Shown: in pieces, positions 55,823 to 64,000 of the stretch
How the letters are laid out: the number at the start of each line of letters is the position of its first letter
How positions within the stretch are numbered: the stretch's first letter is position 1
NCBI RefSeq assembly: GCF_003048675.2
Contig: NZ_CP060707.1
Span: 1,612,001 to 1,676,000 of the forward strand
DNA length: 64,000 nt
Reading direction: 5' to 3'
From: Campylobacter concisus
GTDB lineage: Bacteria > Campylobacterota > Campylobacteria > Campylobacterales > Campylobacteraceae
Translations under genes and position numbers: made by a program
Notes under the pieces: generated by a model
Told to the model about the DNA's origin: nothing
The model's database searches: none
The model's input: only the letters and a program-made list of their open reading frames with translations

Positions 55823-56190
55823 TTATATTTTTATAAATTTGCTAATACCCTGCGTCCGCACTTGCTTGAGCGATGCTAGTGTGCCTTTGTTGCGAGTTAG
55901 GACATTGACGCAGCCCTGCTTGCAAAGGCTCTTCTTACATAGCACTTCAGGGTCGTAACATGCACCTTCGCAGATGGCGATGACGTGCTTTGGGATGATG
56001 AGTGGCAAGCGTGCCAACTAAAATTTCACCCCTGTCGTTAAACATTCTCACCACGTTGCCAGTTGCTATGCCTTCATTTACATTTATAAGCATCGGCTAC
56101 CTAGCACGCATCTTGGCGTAGTTTCTGATTATTGAGCTATTTAGCTGTGAGCGGAGGCGGTATCTTTGGTGCTGGGTCTTTGTACCCAAA
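55823..56190 (-). pseudogene. C-terminal remnant of a molybdopterin oxidoreductase
   Basis: On the minus strand three successive frame pieces are recognisable: RSQLNSSIIRNYAKMRAR, a stop, PMLINVNEGIATGNVVRMFN and DRGEILVGTLA, a frameshift, then IPKHVIAICEGACYDPEVLC, KQGCVNVLTRNKGTLASLKQ. This is the conserved end of TorA/BisC-type enzymes (compare RLHSQLNN, FNDRGQTLAGVIV and the EGxWxDP motif of torA at 35600-35900). At least two disabling changes are present. It is a different enzyme from the fragment at 33031, since the CKKSLCKQGCVNV stretch is distinct. Confidence 0.8.
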
Positions 56191-56287
56191 TTTAGCCTTT
56201 TTCTAAAAGATTTTTATTAAAATTTTAAGCCATTTCAAACAAAATTTTACAAACTAACTTTTACCAAATTTCATCTATAATCCCATT

Positions 56288-57556
56288 ATGAAAAACCAAA
56301 ATTTGCAAGAGAAAATTTACGCCGTTATCGACCTAAAGTCCTTTTACGCCTCGGTTGAGTGCGTAGAGCGCGGTCTTGATCCATTTAAGGCTGATCTTGT
56401 CGTAACTGACGCTAGTCGTGGCAGTGGCGGCATCTGCTTAGCTGTTAGCCCTGCGCTTCGTGCAAAAGGGGTTAAAAACCGCTGCAGGCTCTTTGAGATC
56501 CCAAGAGATATCAAATTTATCGCTGCACCTCCTAGGATGCAGTTTTACATCGACTACGCCGCAAGGATTTATGAAATTTATCTAAAATATGTTTCCAAAG
56601 AGGACATCTACGTCTATTCGATCGATGAGTGCTTTATCGACCTCACTTCTTACTTGAAATTTTACGCTCTTGGCGCAAAAGAGATGGCAAAGATGATGAT
56701 GGATGAGATCTTAAAAACGACTGGAGTTACGGCGACTTGTGGCATGGGGACAAATTTATACCTCGCAAAGATCGCCCTTGATATACTAGCAAAGCACCAA
56801 GATGACGGCATCGCGTATCTTGACGAAGAGCTTTACAAAAAGCAGCTCTGGACTCACCAGCCACTAAGTGACTTTTGGCGTATCGGTAAGCAAACTAGGC
56901 TAAAGCTCGAAAAATGCGGCATCTTTTGCATGAAAGATATCGCAAATGCACCAAAAAGCCTGCTCGAAAAAATTTTTGGCGTCGATGCTTACATCACGAT
57001 CGATCACGCAAACGGCATAGAGCCAACGACGATAGCCGAGATAAAGGCGTATAAACCAAGCACGAAGTCCTACTTTAGCTCGGAAATTTTGCCCAGAGAC
57101 TACGAGCGCTGCGAGGCGGTGATCGTGCTAAAAGAGATGGCTGACAGGCTCGCACTTAGGATGATAAACAAAGATGTAAGGGCGAGCGGGCTAACGATAA
57201 ATGTGAGATTTGCCGATAAGCTTGAGCCGCAGCAACGTGCAAGCGTGCGGTTTAAAACGCCAACAAATATCTCAAGCGTACTGATGAGTTCGGCTGAGGA
57301 GCTGCTTTTAAACAAGATAAAAAATGCTGGGCTAATCAGGCAAATAGGCATATCGGCAAACGATGTGGTAAAAGAAAATTTGGCAGAATTTAGCTTATTT
57401 GAAGATGACGCTAAGGAAAAGGCGGTGCTAAAGTCGCTAAATTTGATAAAAGAGAAATTTGGTAAAAACTCGATCCTACGCGCGATCGACCTGCTGCCAG
57501 AAGCGACTGGGCAAGATAGAAACAAAAAGATCGGAGGGCACAAAAGTGGTGAGTAA
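56288..57556 (+). CDS. Y-family DNA polymerase (DinB/UmuC type)
   Basis: Translesion polymerase, 422 aa. Catalytic motifs: AVIDLKSFYASVECVERGLD (first Asp and steric gate Phe-Tyr), RCRLFEIPRD, YSIDECFIDLT (Asp-Glu), TGVTATCGMGTNLYLAKIA (HhH/thumb). The little finger lies at ~270-380. It resembles the UvrX/YqjW branch of Bacillus rather than E. coli DinB, which fits with a YolD-like gene behind it. The two genes overlap. Confidence 0.92.
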   Translation: MKNQNLQEKIYAVIDLKSFYASVECVERGLDPFKADLVVTDASRGSGGICLAVSPALRAKGVKNRCRLFEIPRDIKFIAAPPRMQFYIDYAARIYEIYLKYVSKEDIYVYSIDECFIDLTSYLKFYALGAKEMAKMMMDEILKTTGVTATCGMGTNLYLAKIALDILAKHQDDGIAYLDEELYKKQLWTHQPLSDFWRIGKQTRLKLEKCGIFCMKDIANAPKSLLEKIFGVDAYITIDHANGIEPTTIAEIKAYKPSTKSYFSSEILPRDYERCEAVIVLKEMADRLALRMINKDVRASGLTINVRFADKLEPQQRASVRFKTPTNISSVLMSSAEELLLNKIKNAGLIRQIGISANDVVKENLAEFSLFEDDAKEKAVLKSLNLIKEKFGKNSILRAIDLLPEATGQDRNKKIGGHKSGE

Positions 57557-57884
57557 AGATAGGGCGAAAATTTTTAGCTCGTTTAATCCTCTCTCAACAT
57601 TAGAGCGAGCCTTACGACAAAAAGAGCGAGAAAAATGCGAAAAACTAGAGCTTGATGAGAGCAAAGTCGATGAAATTTTAAAAACAGTAAGCGAGATAAA
57701 GATAGCTGATGAGGTGCGTGTAAGCTACCACGACGGCTTTACTTACATAAAAACTAGTGGCCTAGTCTCAGATGTAAATTTCAAAGATAAAATCCTCATG
57801 GTCGTAAAAACTAAGATCAAATTTGAGGATATAAATGAGGTGGAGATAGTTAGAAGATGGGCGATTGCTCGCCCGTTGAATTAG
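57546..57884 (+). CDS. YolD-like protein, partner of the Y-family polymerase
   Basis: A 112-aa protein from the GTG at 57546 (GGAGG eight bases upstream; GTG at 57549 equally possible). SSFNPLSTLERALRQKEREK and the second half VRVSYHDGFTYIKTSGLVSD, KTKIKFEDINEVEIV match the YolD family, which in Bacillus follows UvrX-type polymerases and is thought to assist them as UmuD' assists UmuC. Its start overlaps the polymerase stop. A longer frame from 57459 is not needed. Confidence 0.75.
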   Translation: MVSKDRAKIFSSFNPLSTLERALRQKEREKCEKLELDESKVDEILKTVSEIKIADEVRVSYHDGFTYIKTSGLVSDVNFKDKILMVVKTKIKFEDINEVEIVRRWAIARPLN

Positions 57885-57916
57885 TTTTACGTTATCTAAA
57901 GCCTTTTTATATGGCT

Positions 57917-58774
57917 CTAGTTATATCTTTGAGATTTTAACTGATTCAAATAGTAGCATCCCCATTCATATCCGCTATCGCAAACTTTTTCAAATAGTTT
58001 TGTTGCTTCTGAAACGCTTTTTATACCACATGTTCCATGTTTATATGCGATCCCTAATTTAACGCAACCTGCCATATTGCCTCCATTGCAGGCTTTTTCA
58101 TATAGGCGCATAGCCTCTATAGGATCTTTTTTTATCACTTTGCCATGTTCAAATTCATCTGCTAAAACGACGCATCCACTCATTTCACCTTTTTCGCAAG
58201 CTTTCTTAAAAAGATCTATCGCTTTTTTGATATCCTTTTCTACACCCTTGCCATACATATAAGCAAAACCAACATCAACACAGCCACTCATATTTCCACC
58301 ATCACAAGCTTTTTGATATAGCTCATCTGCCTTTTTATAGTCTTTTTGTGCATTTTTATCACTATAATAGTTCATCCCCAAAACAATACAAGCCCCTAAA
58401 ACCCCATATTGGCATTTTGCTTCATTTTTTTCTAGTGGCGACATCTCGGTAAGTTTGTCTGCTTTTATTTTTATATTGATTTGTTCATTATTTGATAGGG
58501 TGACATTTTGCTCCCCACATATTTTATGTGTTGTACTTTTTCCGTCTGGAAAGCATACTTTTATTTCATGCTTGCCATTTTCGGCTAAAATGGACGCTGG
58601 CTCTTTTAAAGATGTCACTCCTCTTTTTTCGTTATCTACATAGATAGTGCCACCATCTTTTAAGTTCATAAAAAGCAATTTTTTTGTGTAGCCATCTACT
58701 AGTATTGTAGCTTTTGCATATAAGAAATTTAAAGAAAAAGCGACAAAAACTACTATTTTAAAAAGATCTTTCAT
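57917..58774 (-). CDS. Secreted Sel1-repeat (Hcp-like) protein
   Basis: A 285-aa periplasmic or secreted protein. Signal peptide MKDLFKIVVFVAFSLNFLYA (start 58774, GGA seven bases upstream; 58786 has no RBS). Residues ~20-110 form a beta-rich PEGA-like domain (GGTIYVDNEKRGVTSLKEPA). Four to five Sel1 repeats follow with paired cysteines (ACDGGNMSGCVDVGFAYMYG, ACEKGEMSGCVVLADEFEHG), as in Helicobacter cysteine-rich proteins. Such proteins bind peptidoglycan fragments or act as adaptors; the role here is not known. Confidence 0.82.
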   Translation of the reverse strand: MKDLFKIVVFVAFSLNFLYAKATILVDGYTKKLLFMNLKDGGTIYVDNEKRGVTSLKEPASILAENGKHEIKVCFPDGKSTTHKICGEQNVTLSNNEQINIKIKADKLTEMSPLEKNEAKCQYGVLGACIVLGMNYYSDKNAQKDYKKADELYQKACDGGNMSGCVDVGFAYMYGKGVEKDIKKAIDLFKKACEKGEMSGCVVLADEFEHGKVIKKDPIEAMRLYEKACNGGNMAGCVKLGIAYKHGTCGIKSVSEATKLFEKVCDSGYEWGCYYLNQLKSQRYN

Positions 58775-58891
58775 AACTAGTTCCATGTTTGAAATTTATT
58801 TACTAAGCGAAAAATAATATAAGAATTATTCTTACTGAATACTTAAATTGTATAAATATATGTTTTATTTTTATCTCTCTTTATAGATCAC

Positions 58892-59109
58892 TTGATAACA
58901 CAAATTTTAAACTCTATTGTAAATACATACGCACTCTCTCTTTTTGTTAGTAAATTTTATGATTTTAGTGAAAATGACCATGCTCGACTTAAAAAGGTAT
59001 TCGATAAAAAAGAGATAAGCAGACTGAAAAATTTATGGATGAAGTTAGTAGGGTTTGTGGTAAAGAGGAAGGTCTAATGGTAGATAAAGAGCTCTGGCAA
59101 GCTTTATAA
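58892..59109 (+). pseudogene. Small frameshifted ORF of unknown function
   Basis: ITQILNSIVNTYALSLFVSK, DHARLKKVFDKKEISRLKN is in one frame. The stretch FMDEVSRVCGKEEGLMVDKE, LWQAL then continues in the next register and ends at 59109 before a strong terminator. A single-base indel near 59030 would join them into a ~72-aa helical protein. Family not recognised; low certainty that it is coding. Confidence 0.35.
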
Positions 59110-59120
59110 GATATAAATTT

Positions 59121-59150
59121 ACTCATGGGAGAGCTTCCCATGAGTTTTTA
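59121..59150. terminator. Strong terminator hairpin
   Basis: ACTCATGGGA-GAGCT-TCCCATGAGT, perfect 10-bp stem with TTTTT to the right, serving the rightward small ORF. The Sel1 remnant ends at its right edge. Confidence 0.85.
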
Positions 59151-59438
59151 GTAGCTAAAATATTTATTAAGTATATCTAGTGCTTTCTTGTCGCCCAGTT
59201 TATAGTATGCTTTATTTAGCGCGTCTTGTGCCTCTTGTTTTGCATTGGTATAATTGCCATATTTGCATAATATTTCGCCTAAATTTGTGCATCCCCTAGC
59301 ATAGTTGTAGTCATAACAAGATTTTTTGAAGTAAGAGTATGCGTTTTGCATATTTTTTTCAAAGCCAGCGCCATCTCTATAATTTACGCCAAGATAGTTA
59401 CAACCTCTACCACTAATTATATTTTCAAAGTAGGTATT
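59148..59438 (-). pseudogene. Sel1-repeat protein, 3' part only
   Basis: In the minus-strand frame YFENIISGRGCNYLGVNYRD, GAGFEKNMQNAYSYFKKSCY, ARGCTNLGEILCKYGNYTNA, two Sel1-type units with paired Cys are readable and end at a proper stop (59148). The upstream part is missing; the coding similarity stops where the integrase gene ends (59439). Insertion or deletion linked to the neighbouring integrase has removed the rest. An internal ATG gives a 67-aa frame. Confidence 0.7.
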
Positions 59439-60715
59439 TTAAACTAGTAAATAATAGTCATCAAGCCCCTTTAATGCCTCTTTTTTAGCCTTTAAGGACA
59501 CTCCTTTTGCATATGTATCAGTCGCGAGGTCTGTGCTATGCCCCAAAAGAACGGAAGTAAGATCTGCTAGAGAATTTTCCAAACAATAGTCTTTAATGGC
59601 TTTTGTAAAATTGCCACACAGTCTGTGAAAACTAACATTTGCACTTGGGATAGATTTATGGATATGTCTATTTAGGCGCTTTCCAAAATAATCACTACTA
59701 TCTTTTTCTTTCTTGATTTGCTCTAGCCACTTCAAATCAGCCAAATGCTCAATATTCTTATGTAGCTGAATTTGCCTATATTTGCTAACGCCTCCTTTTT
59801 GTTTAGCGGTCTTAACATTTATAAATTTTATGCCATCTTCTTCGCCTACACTTTTGCTATCAAGTTGCCAAATCTCATTAAGCCTTAGCCCAGTATGAAG
59901 AGCAAACATCATATAGTTTCGTAGATCAAGCCTTTTTGTAGCAAAAACTATTTTTAATTCATCTAGGCTAAAGTTGTCTTTTGGCGACTTCTCATCAGCT
60001 GAAATTTTAAAAGATGTAAGCATTTTAAGATTGGTCGTAAGCTTGCCCATCTTTATGGCATAGTCAAAGAGCCTTTTTGAGTAAGATGTGTAGTTGTTGA
60101 TGGTCTTTTTATTGAGATTTTTGCTTGCTAGAGTTGTTTGAAAGTTTTCGGCATCGCCGTAGCTAAACTCTTTACCTTGATGATCTTTAAAAAACTCATC
60201 CAAAAGCTTGCCAGTCTTAACATAATAGCCCTTGGTTTTATCGCCAGATTTTAACTTTAAACACTCTGTTTGCACATATCTTTTAGCTACTGCTTCAAAA
60301 GATAGCGTCGTGGTTTCTTTTGGACTTAAAGATGTATCCAATAATGTTTTGAGCTCGTTTTCAAGCTTTTCTTCTGGTGCTACTAGATTATAAAATTAGC
60401 TATTACCTCTTGTGAGAGCTCTTTATATTCGCTAACATCTAAAAATATGCCATTTTGTTTAATGCACCGCTCATTTTGCCTTTTAATGTTTATTAAGGCT
60501 CTTAGACTTTTAGAGTTCGCATGTGTCGTGGTCATCTTTTTAGCAAGAGCTTCGTTGACTGCGGCTTTTATAGAATTTGCCAGTCTTACTGCCTCATCTG
60601 GATCTTTTGTGAAAAGGCAAAATTTAACAGTTAGCTTTTTACCATTTTTAAGAGCAGTATCAAAAAAGTAGAAATTTGGTCTGTTTGCTATCTTAGTAAT
60701 TAGCTTAGAACTCAT
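59439..60715 (-). pseudogene. Tyrosine integrase beside tRNA-Ser, frameshifted
   Basis: The N-terminal arm-binding part (MSSKLITKIANRPNFYFFDT to QEVIANFII) is in one frame and stops near 60383. The next register continues NLVAPEEKLENELKTLLDTS, then LSPKETTTLSFEAVAKRYVQ and the catalytic domain. Arg is in LHTGLRLNEIWQL, His-x-x-Arg is in SFHRLCGNF, His in LLGHSTDLATDTYAKG, with the Tyr nucleophile following. One base change in the junction (~60390) would restore a ~425-aa enzyme. The gene adjoins tRNA-Ser, its probable target, but no island body remains. Confidence 0.82.
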
Positions 60716-60862
60716 GATAGAGCCTGTCTATTTTCTGTAACAAAAGTGCAAATTTTCTGTAACAAAGCTGATTTGTCTGAAATTTAGGACAAAAATATCT
60801 GCTAATAAATGCAGTTAAAACGCCGAAATTTAGGGAAGTTGAAAAGAAAAATATTGTGTTGG

Positions 60863-60953
60863 TGGCGGACAGAGAGGGATTTGAACCCTCGAGCCCCGAT
60901 TAAGAGCTGCACCCTTAGCAGGGGTGTGGTTTCAGCCGCTCACCCATCTGTCC
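60863..60953 (-). tRNA. tRNA-Ser (anticodon GCU)
   Basis: 91-nt class II tRNA: acceptor GGACAGA/TCTGTCC with G-CCA encoded, anticodon arm CACCC-CTGCTAA-GGGTG, long variable arm, T arm GGGTTCAAATCCC. The 3' end faces the frameshifted integrase. Confidence 0.95.
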
Positions 60954-61039
60954 AAGTATTAGAAAAGTGGATTATATTTAAACACTCCTGATAGAGTGCT
61001 TAAAGTTCAGTCAAAATGTATTTTTAGTAAATTTAAATG

Positions 61040-61068
61040 ATTTATAGGTGCAAAAAGCACCTATAAAT
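61040..61068 (-). terminator. Terminator of the fdh operon
   Basis: ATTTATAGGTGC-TTTTT-GCACCTATAAAT hairpin (perfect 12-bp stem) directly after the fdhB stop. Confidence 0.85.
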
Positions 61069-61710
61069 TTACGCTTTTAGTTTTAGTCTGTCGCCAGCGT
61101 AGTAAGCGATCTTCCAAACAGTAGTTTGTTTTAGGTCTTTTTCGCCATAACCTCTTGCAGTAACTCTGTCATTGTAGATTTTTTCGATCATATCTGACTC
61201 GCCAACTAATAAAGCCTTTGTAGAGCACATCGCAGCACAAACTGGCACTTTGCCCTCAGAAATTCTATCTTGTCCATATACTTCGCGCTCTTCTTCGCTA
61301 TTAGTTGGTAGCGGACCGCCTGCACACATGGTACATTTATCCATTACACCTCTTGCGCCGAACGCACCATCTTTAGGGAATTGCGGTGCGCCAAATGGGC
61401 AAGCATACAAGCAGTATCCACAGCCTATGCAGATATCTTTATCGTGAAGCACTATGCCATCAGCTCTGATGTAGAAACAATCAACTGGGCAAACAAGCGA
61501 ACAAGGTGCATCTTCGCAGTGCATACATGCGATTGATGTTGAAATTTCTTTACCAGGCATACCTTCATTTAGTGTGACGACGCGGCGTCTTCTAACGCCG
61601 ATAGGCAACTCATGAGCTTCATCACATGCTACTGCGCAACCGTTGCAATCAATGCATCTATCTGTGTCACAGTAAAATTTAAGTCTATTGTTATCGTTAA
61701 ATGCGCTCAT
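61069..61710 (-). CDS. fdhB: Formate dehydrogenase iron-sulfur subunit
   Basis: A 213-aa electron-transfer subunit carrying electrons from FdhA to the membrane cytochrome b subunit. Four cysteine clusters for [4Fe-4S]: CDTDRCIDCNGCAVACDEAH, CMHCEDAPCSLVCPVDC, CIGCGYCLYACPFG and a split cluster CTMC with CAAMCSTKALL. No signal peptide: it is exported with FdhA through Tat. It follows fdhA by one base, so the order fdhA-fdhB matches C. jejuni. Confidence 0.95.
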   Translation of the reverse strand: MSAFNDNNRLKFYCDTDRCIDCNGCAVACDEAHELPIGVRRRRVVTLNEGMPGKEISTSIACMHCEDAPCSLVCPVDCFYIRADGIVLHDKDICIGCGYCLYACPFGAPQFPKDGAFGARGVMDKCTMCAGGPLPTNSEEEREVYGQDRISEGKVPVCAAMCSTKALLVGESDMIEKIYNDRVTARGYGEKDLKQTTVWKIAYYAGDRLKLKA

Positions 61711-61711
61711 A

Positions 61712-64000
61712 TTATGCCCTTTCTATGCGGCAAAGACCGCCTTTTGTTTCTGGAATTTGAGTGACTATGTCATATCCGTAGTTTGTTACGGTATTTGCGC
61801 TCTCGCCAACTGCAAATGGCAAAGTTCCTTCTGGGAAATTTCCAGTCATATCAACACCTTGCATATATCCAGCCCAGTGGAATGGCAAGAAGATCATATT
61901 AGGCTTGACCGATGGCACGATCCTTGCGCGAACCTTGATCTTAGTGCCCTCAGGTGAATGAACCCAAACAAAATCCCAATTTTTAATGCCATGTTTGGCT
62001 GCTAGCTCTGGGTGGATGTCGGCAAACATCTCAGGTGTAATGCGCGATAGATACTTGCTAGCACGCGTCTCCATACCAGCACCACTGAAATTTACGAGAC
62101 GAGCTGTAATAAGGTTGATAGGGAATTCTTTTGAGAAGTCCTTACTTTGTTGCAAGCTTTCAAATTTAGTATCAACGCGGTATTGTTTTGCTTTATCTTT
62201 AAAGCTTGGATACTTCTTGGCTAGATCTGGTCTTGGTGAGTGGATCGGCTCTCTGTGTTGAGGGATCTGATCAGCAAATGTCCAAACGATAGTTCTAGCA
62301 CGTGCATTGCCATATGGAGCGATGTTTTTCTCCAAACATTTTGTTGCTATGATATTACTATCATCAGTTGACCAGCTAGCTCCGATCCTTGCTTTTTCAT
62401 CATCAGTTAGTGTGATGCCTAAAATTTTCTCAATATTGTCTTTTTTGATCTCAGGATATCCGCCATTTATAGATGAACCAACTGGCGCTGAGCCCTCAGC
62501 TGCTAGCTGGCTAACACCGTTGTGCTCTAAACCAAAGCGGTTTCTAAAGCCCATTCCGCCTTCGCGAACTGATTTATGTGTATCATAAAGTATTGGGCTA
62601 CCTGGGTGATTTTCTGTCCAGCATGGCCATGGAAGTCCGTAGTATTCGCCTTCAACAGGAGTGCCAGGCTTGCCAAGAGATGTTACTTCATCAAATTTAT
62701 CCCAGTTCTCTTGGTGGCGTTTCAAGCGCTCAGGTGTCCAGCCAGTCATACCGATAGTTTTTATAATATTTGCTATCTCGTGAGTAGCAGCTTCTGGCCA
62801 TTCTATCTTGCCGTCAGCATCCCTTATAGTGCGAGTTAGCTCGTCATAGAAGCCTATACGTTTAGCTAGTTCAAATAACAATTCATGATCAGGTATGCTC
62901 TCATAAAGTGGTTTGCATACTTGGCTTCTCCATTGACCACTTCTGTTTGTAGCTACGACTGTGCCGCTAGTTTCATACTGAGTTGAAGCAGGGATGATAT
63001 ATACATTATCTTTTTTATTTGTTATAACGGCAGCGTCATTTACAAACGGATCTACACAAACAAGTAACTCAAGTGCATCAAGACCTTCTTGAACCTTTGC
63101 TTGTTGTGCAGTAGATGTGATACCATTTCCTATAACTACAAGAGCTTTTAGGCTATCTCCTGCATTATCGATCGCATCATTGCCATCTTTACCATTTAGC
63201 GTACCAGCCCACCAGCGTGCAAGTGAAAATCCTGGCTTAAACATCCACTCAGGCTTGATAAAATTCTTTTGCAACCACTCGAAATCAACCTTCCACATTT
63301 TTGCAAAATATTTCCAGCTTCCTTCATTTTTAGGATAATAACCAGGTAGGTTATCTGGTAAATTTGCCATATCAGTTGCACCTTGAACGTTATCGTGGCC
63401 TCTTAAGATGTTACATCCGCCGCCACTTACGCCCATGTTGCCAAGCACTAGTTGCAAGATCGGAGCTATACGAGTGTTTGAGCTACCTATTGTGTGCTGA
63501 GTTAGACCCATCGCCCAAACGACTGAGCCAGGGCGGTTTTTGGCATAGACTTCTGTGATCTCTTTAAGAGTTGCAGCTGGGACTCCAGTCACATCTTCAA
63601 CGACTTCAGGTGTCCATTTTGCAGCCTCTTCGCGAATCAGATCCATACCATAAACACGGTCATCAATAAATTTCTTATCCTCCCAGCCATTTTCGAAGAT
63701 GAGATTCATCATGCCATATACAAAAGGTATATCCGTTCCTGGGCGAATTTGTGCGAAATAATCAGCCTTTGCCGCCGTTCTTGTATATCTTGGATCGATT
63801 ACTATTAGCTTAGCGCCCTTTTCTTTTGCTTTTAAAAAGTGTCTAAAACCAACTGGGTGATTTACCGCTGGGTTTGATCCGATTATAAAAATAGACTTTG
63901 CGTTTTGGATATCTCCAAGGTGATTTGTCATAGCTCCATAACCCCAAGTATTCGCCACACCGGCGACTGTAGAGCTGTGTCAAAGACGCGCTTGATGATC
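61712..64000 (-). CDS. fdhA: Selenocysteine-containing formate dehydrogenase catalytic subunit (5' end outside window)
   Basis: Oxidises formate in the periplasm. The frame remains open through an internal TGA to the window end: DHQARL-U-HSSTVAGVANTW, with Sec at the Mo ligand position (TGA at 63980-63982, minus strand) followed by the required His. Further on: IGSNPAVNHPVGFRHFLKAK, RYTRTAAKADYFAQIRPGTD, MGLTQHTIGSSNTRIAPILQ, and the C-terminal dinucleotide-binding domain (ETRASKYLSRITPEMFADIH). An ATG-start frame at 63958 is only an artefact of stopping at the TGA. The Tat signal and first Fe-S cluster lie outside. Needs SelABCD, MoeA and the YedE-type selenium protein. Confidence 0.96.
63947..63968 (-). 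promoter_or_regulatory. SECIS hairpin of fdhA
   Basis: Directly downstream of the UGA the mRNA can fold AGU-CGCC-GGUGU-GGCG-(AAU)-ACU, a short stem with a GGU-containing loop 12 nt after the UGA. This is the placement needed for SelB binding in bacteria. Confidence 0.7.

Overview
This window is chromosomal DNA from an epsilonproteobacterium, almost certainly a Campylobacter close to the C. concisus / C. curvus group. The evidence is the AT-rich composition, AAGGA-type ribosome binding sites, a selenocysteine formate dehydrogenase, FdhT/YedE, a TorA-type reductase with a monohaem cytochrome partner, retention-module surface proteins, and a cluster of proteins resembling the Campylobacter Cj0814 flagellar-secreted family. 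All names rest on reading the sequence; no database search was possible.

Layout. 1-3.1 kb: end of dnaJ, an intergenic region with two copies of a hairpin repeat, and pyk. 3.1-4.2 kb: an orphan TRAP binding protein. 4.3-9.3 kb: a duplicated immunity gene, a 47-codon effector remnant, a second immunity gene and a 1078-aa lipase/PAAR-like effector, probably of a type VI system. 9.3-11.7 kb: moeA and fdhT/yedE, both useful to Mo/Se enzymes. 11.79 kb: tRNA-Met(CAU).

11.86-32.39 kb: a genomic island bounded by 47-bp direct repeats (the 3' half of tRNA-Met and a copy at 32388) with a 663-aa integrase at its right end. The left half holds a cluster of Cj0814-like and accessory proteins with a sigma54-type promoter and two sigma28-type promoters, as expected for flagellar-regulon secreted proteins. 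One member is split by a 7.66-kb Tn4451-like transposon (19056-26722) of Firmicutes character: TnpX-like recombinase, TnpW, oriT, DUF3847, replisome organiser, DnaC. Its mobility and replication genes are riddled with stops and frameshifts, but an EcoRII/SsoII-like restriction-modification pair, a cupin gene and tnpW remain open. The right half of the island carries a ColE1-type mobilisation module, with mobB and mobD nested in other frames of mobA, and a RelE/Phd toxin-antitoxin pair.

32.4-39.4 kb: a decayed stretch with a molybdoenzyme C-terminal fragment, then torA (one frameshift), its cytochrome, and a convergent two-component system. 39.7-43.6 kb: two retention-module surface proteins sharing promoter region and N-terminus but not the rest. 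43.8-50.7 kb: a PP-loop ATPase and a peptide/carbamoyl-amino-acid catabolic operon (carbamoylase, M20 amidohydrolase, PepE, DcuC, PepT). 50.8-57.9 kb: dnaG, a TPR/zinc-ribbon protein, rnhA, rnc, aroC, a molybdoenzyme pseudogene, and a Y-family polymerase with a YolD-like partner. 57.9-60.95 kb: Sel1-repeat proteins, one truncated next to a frameshifted integrase beside tRNA-Ser(GCU). 61.1-64 kb: fdhB and fdhA; the last bases of the window hold the in-frame UGA and its hairpin.

The strongest candidates for something little described are the sigma54/sigma28-controlled secreted-protein island interrupted by an inter-phylum mobilisable transposon, and the duplicated effector-immunity locus with a stub of the older effector.
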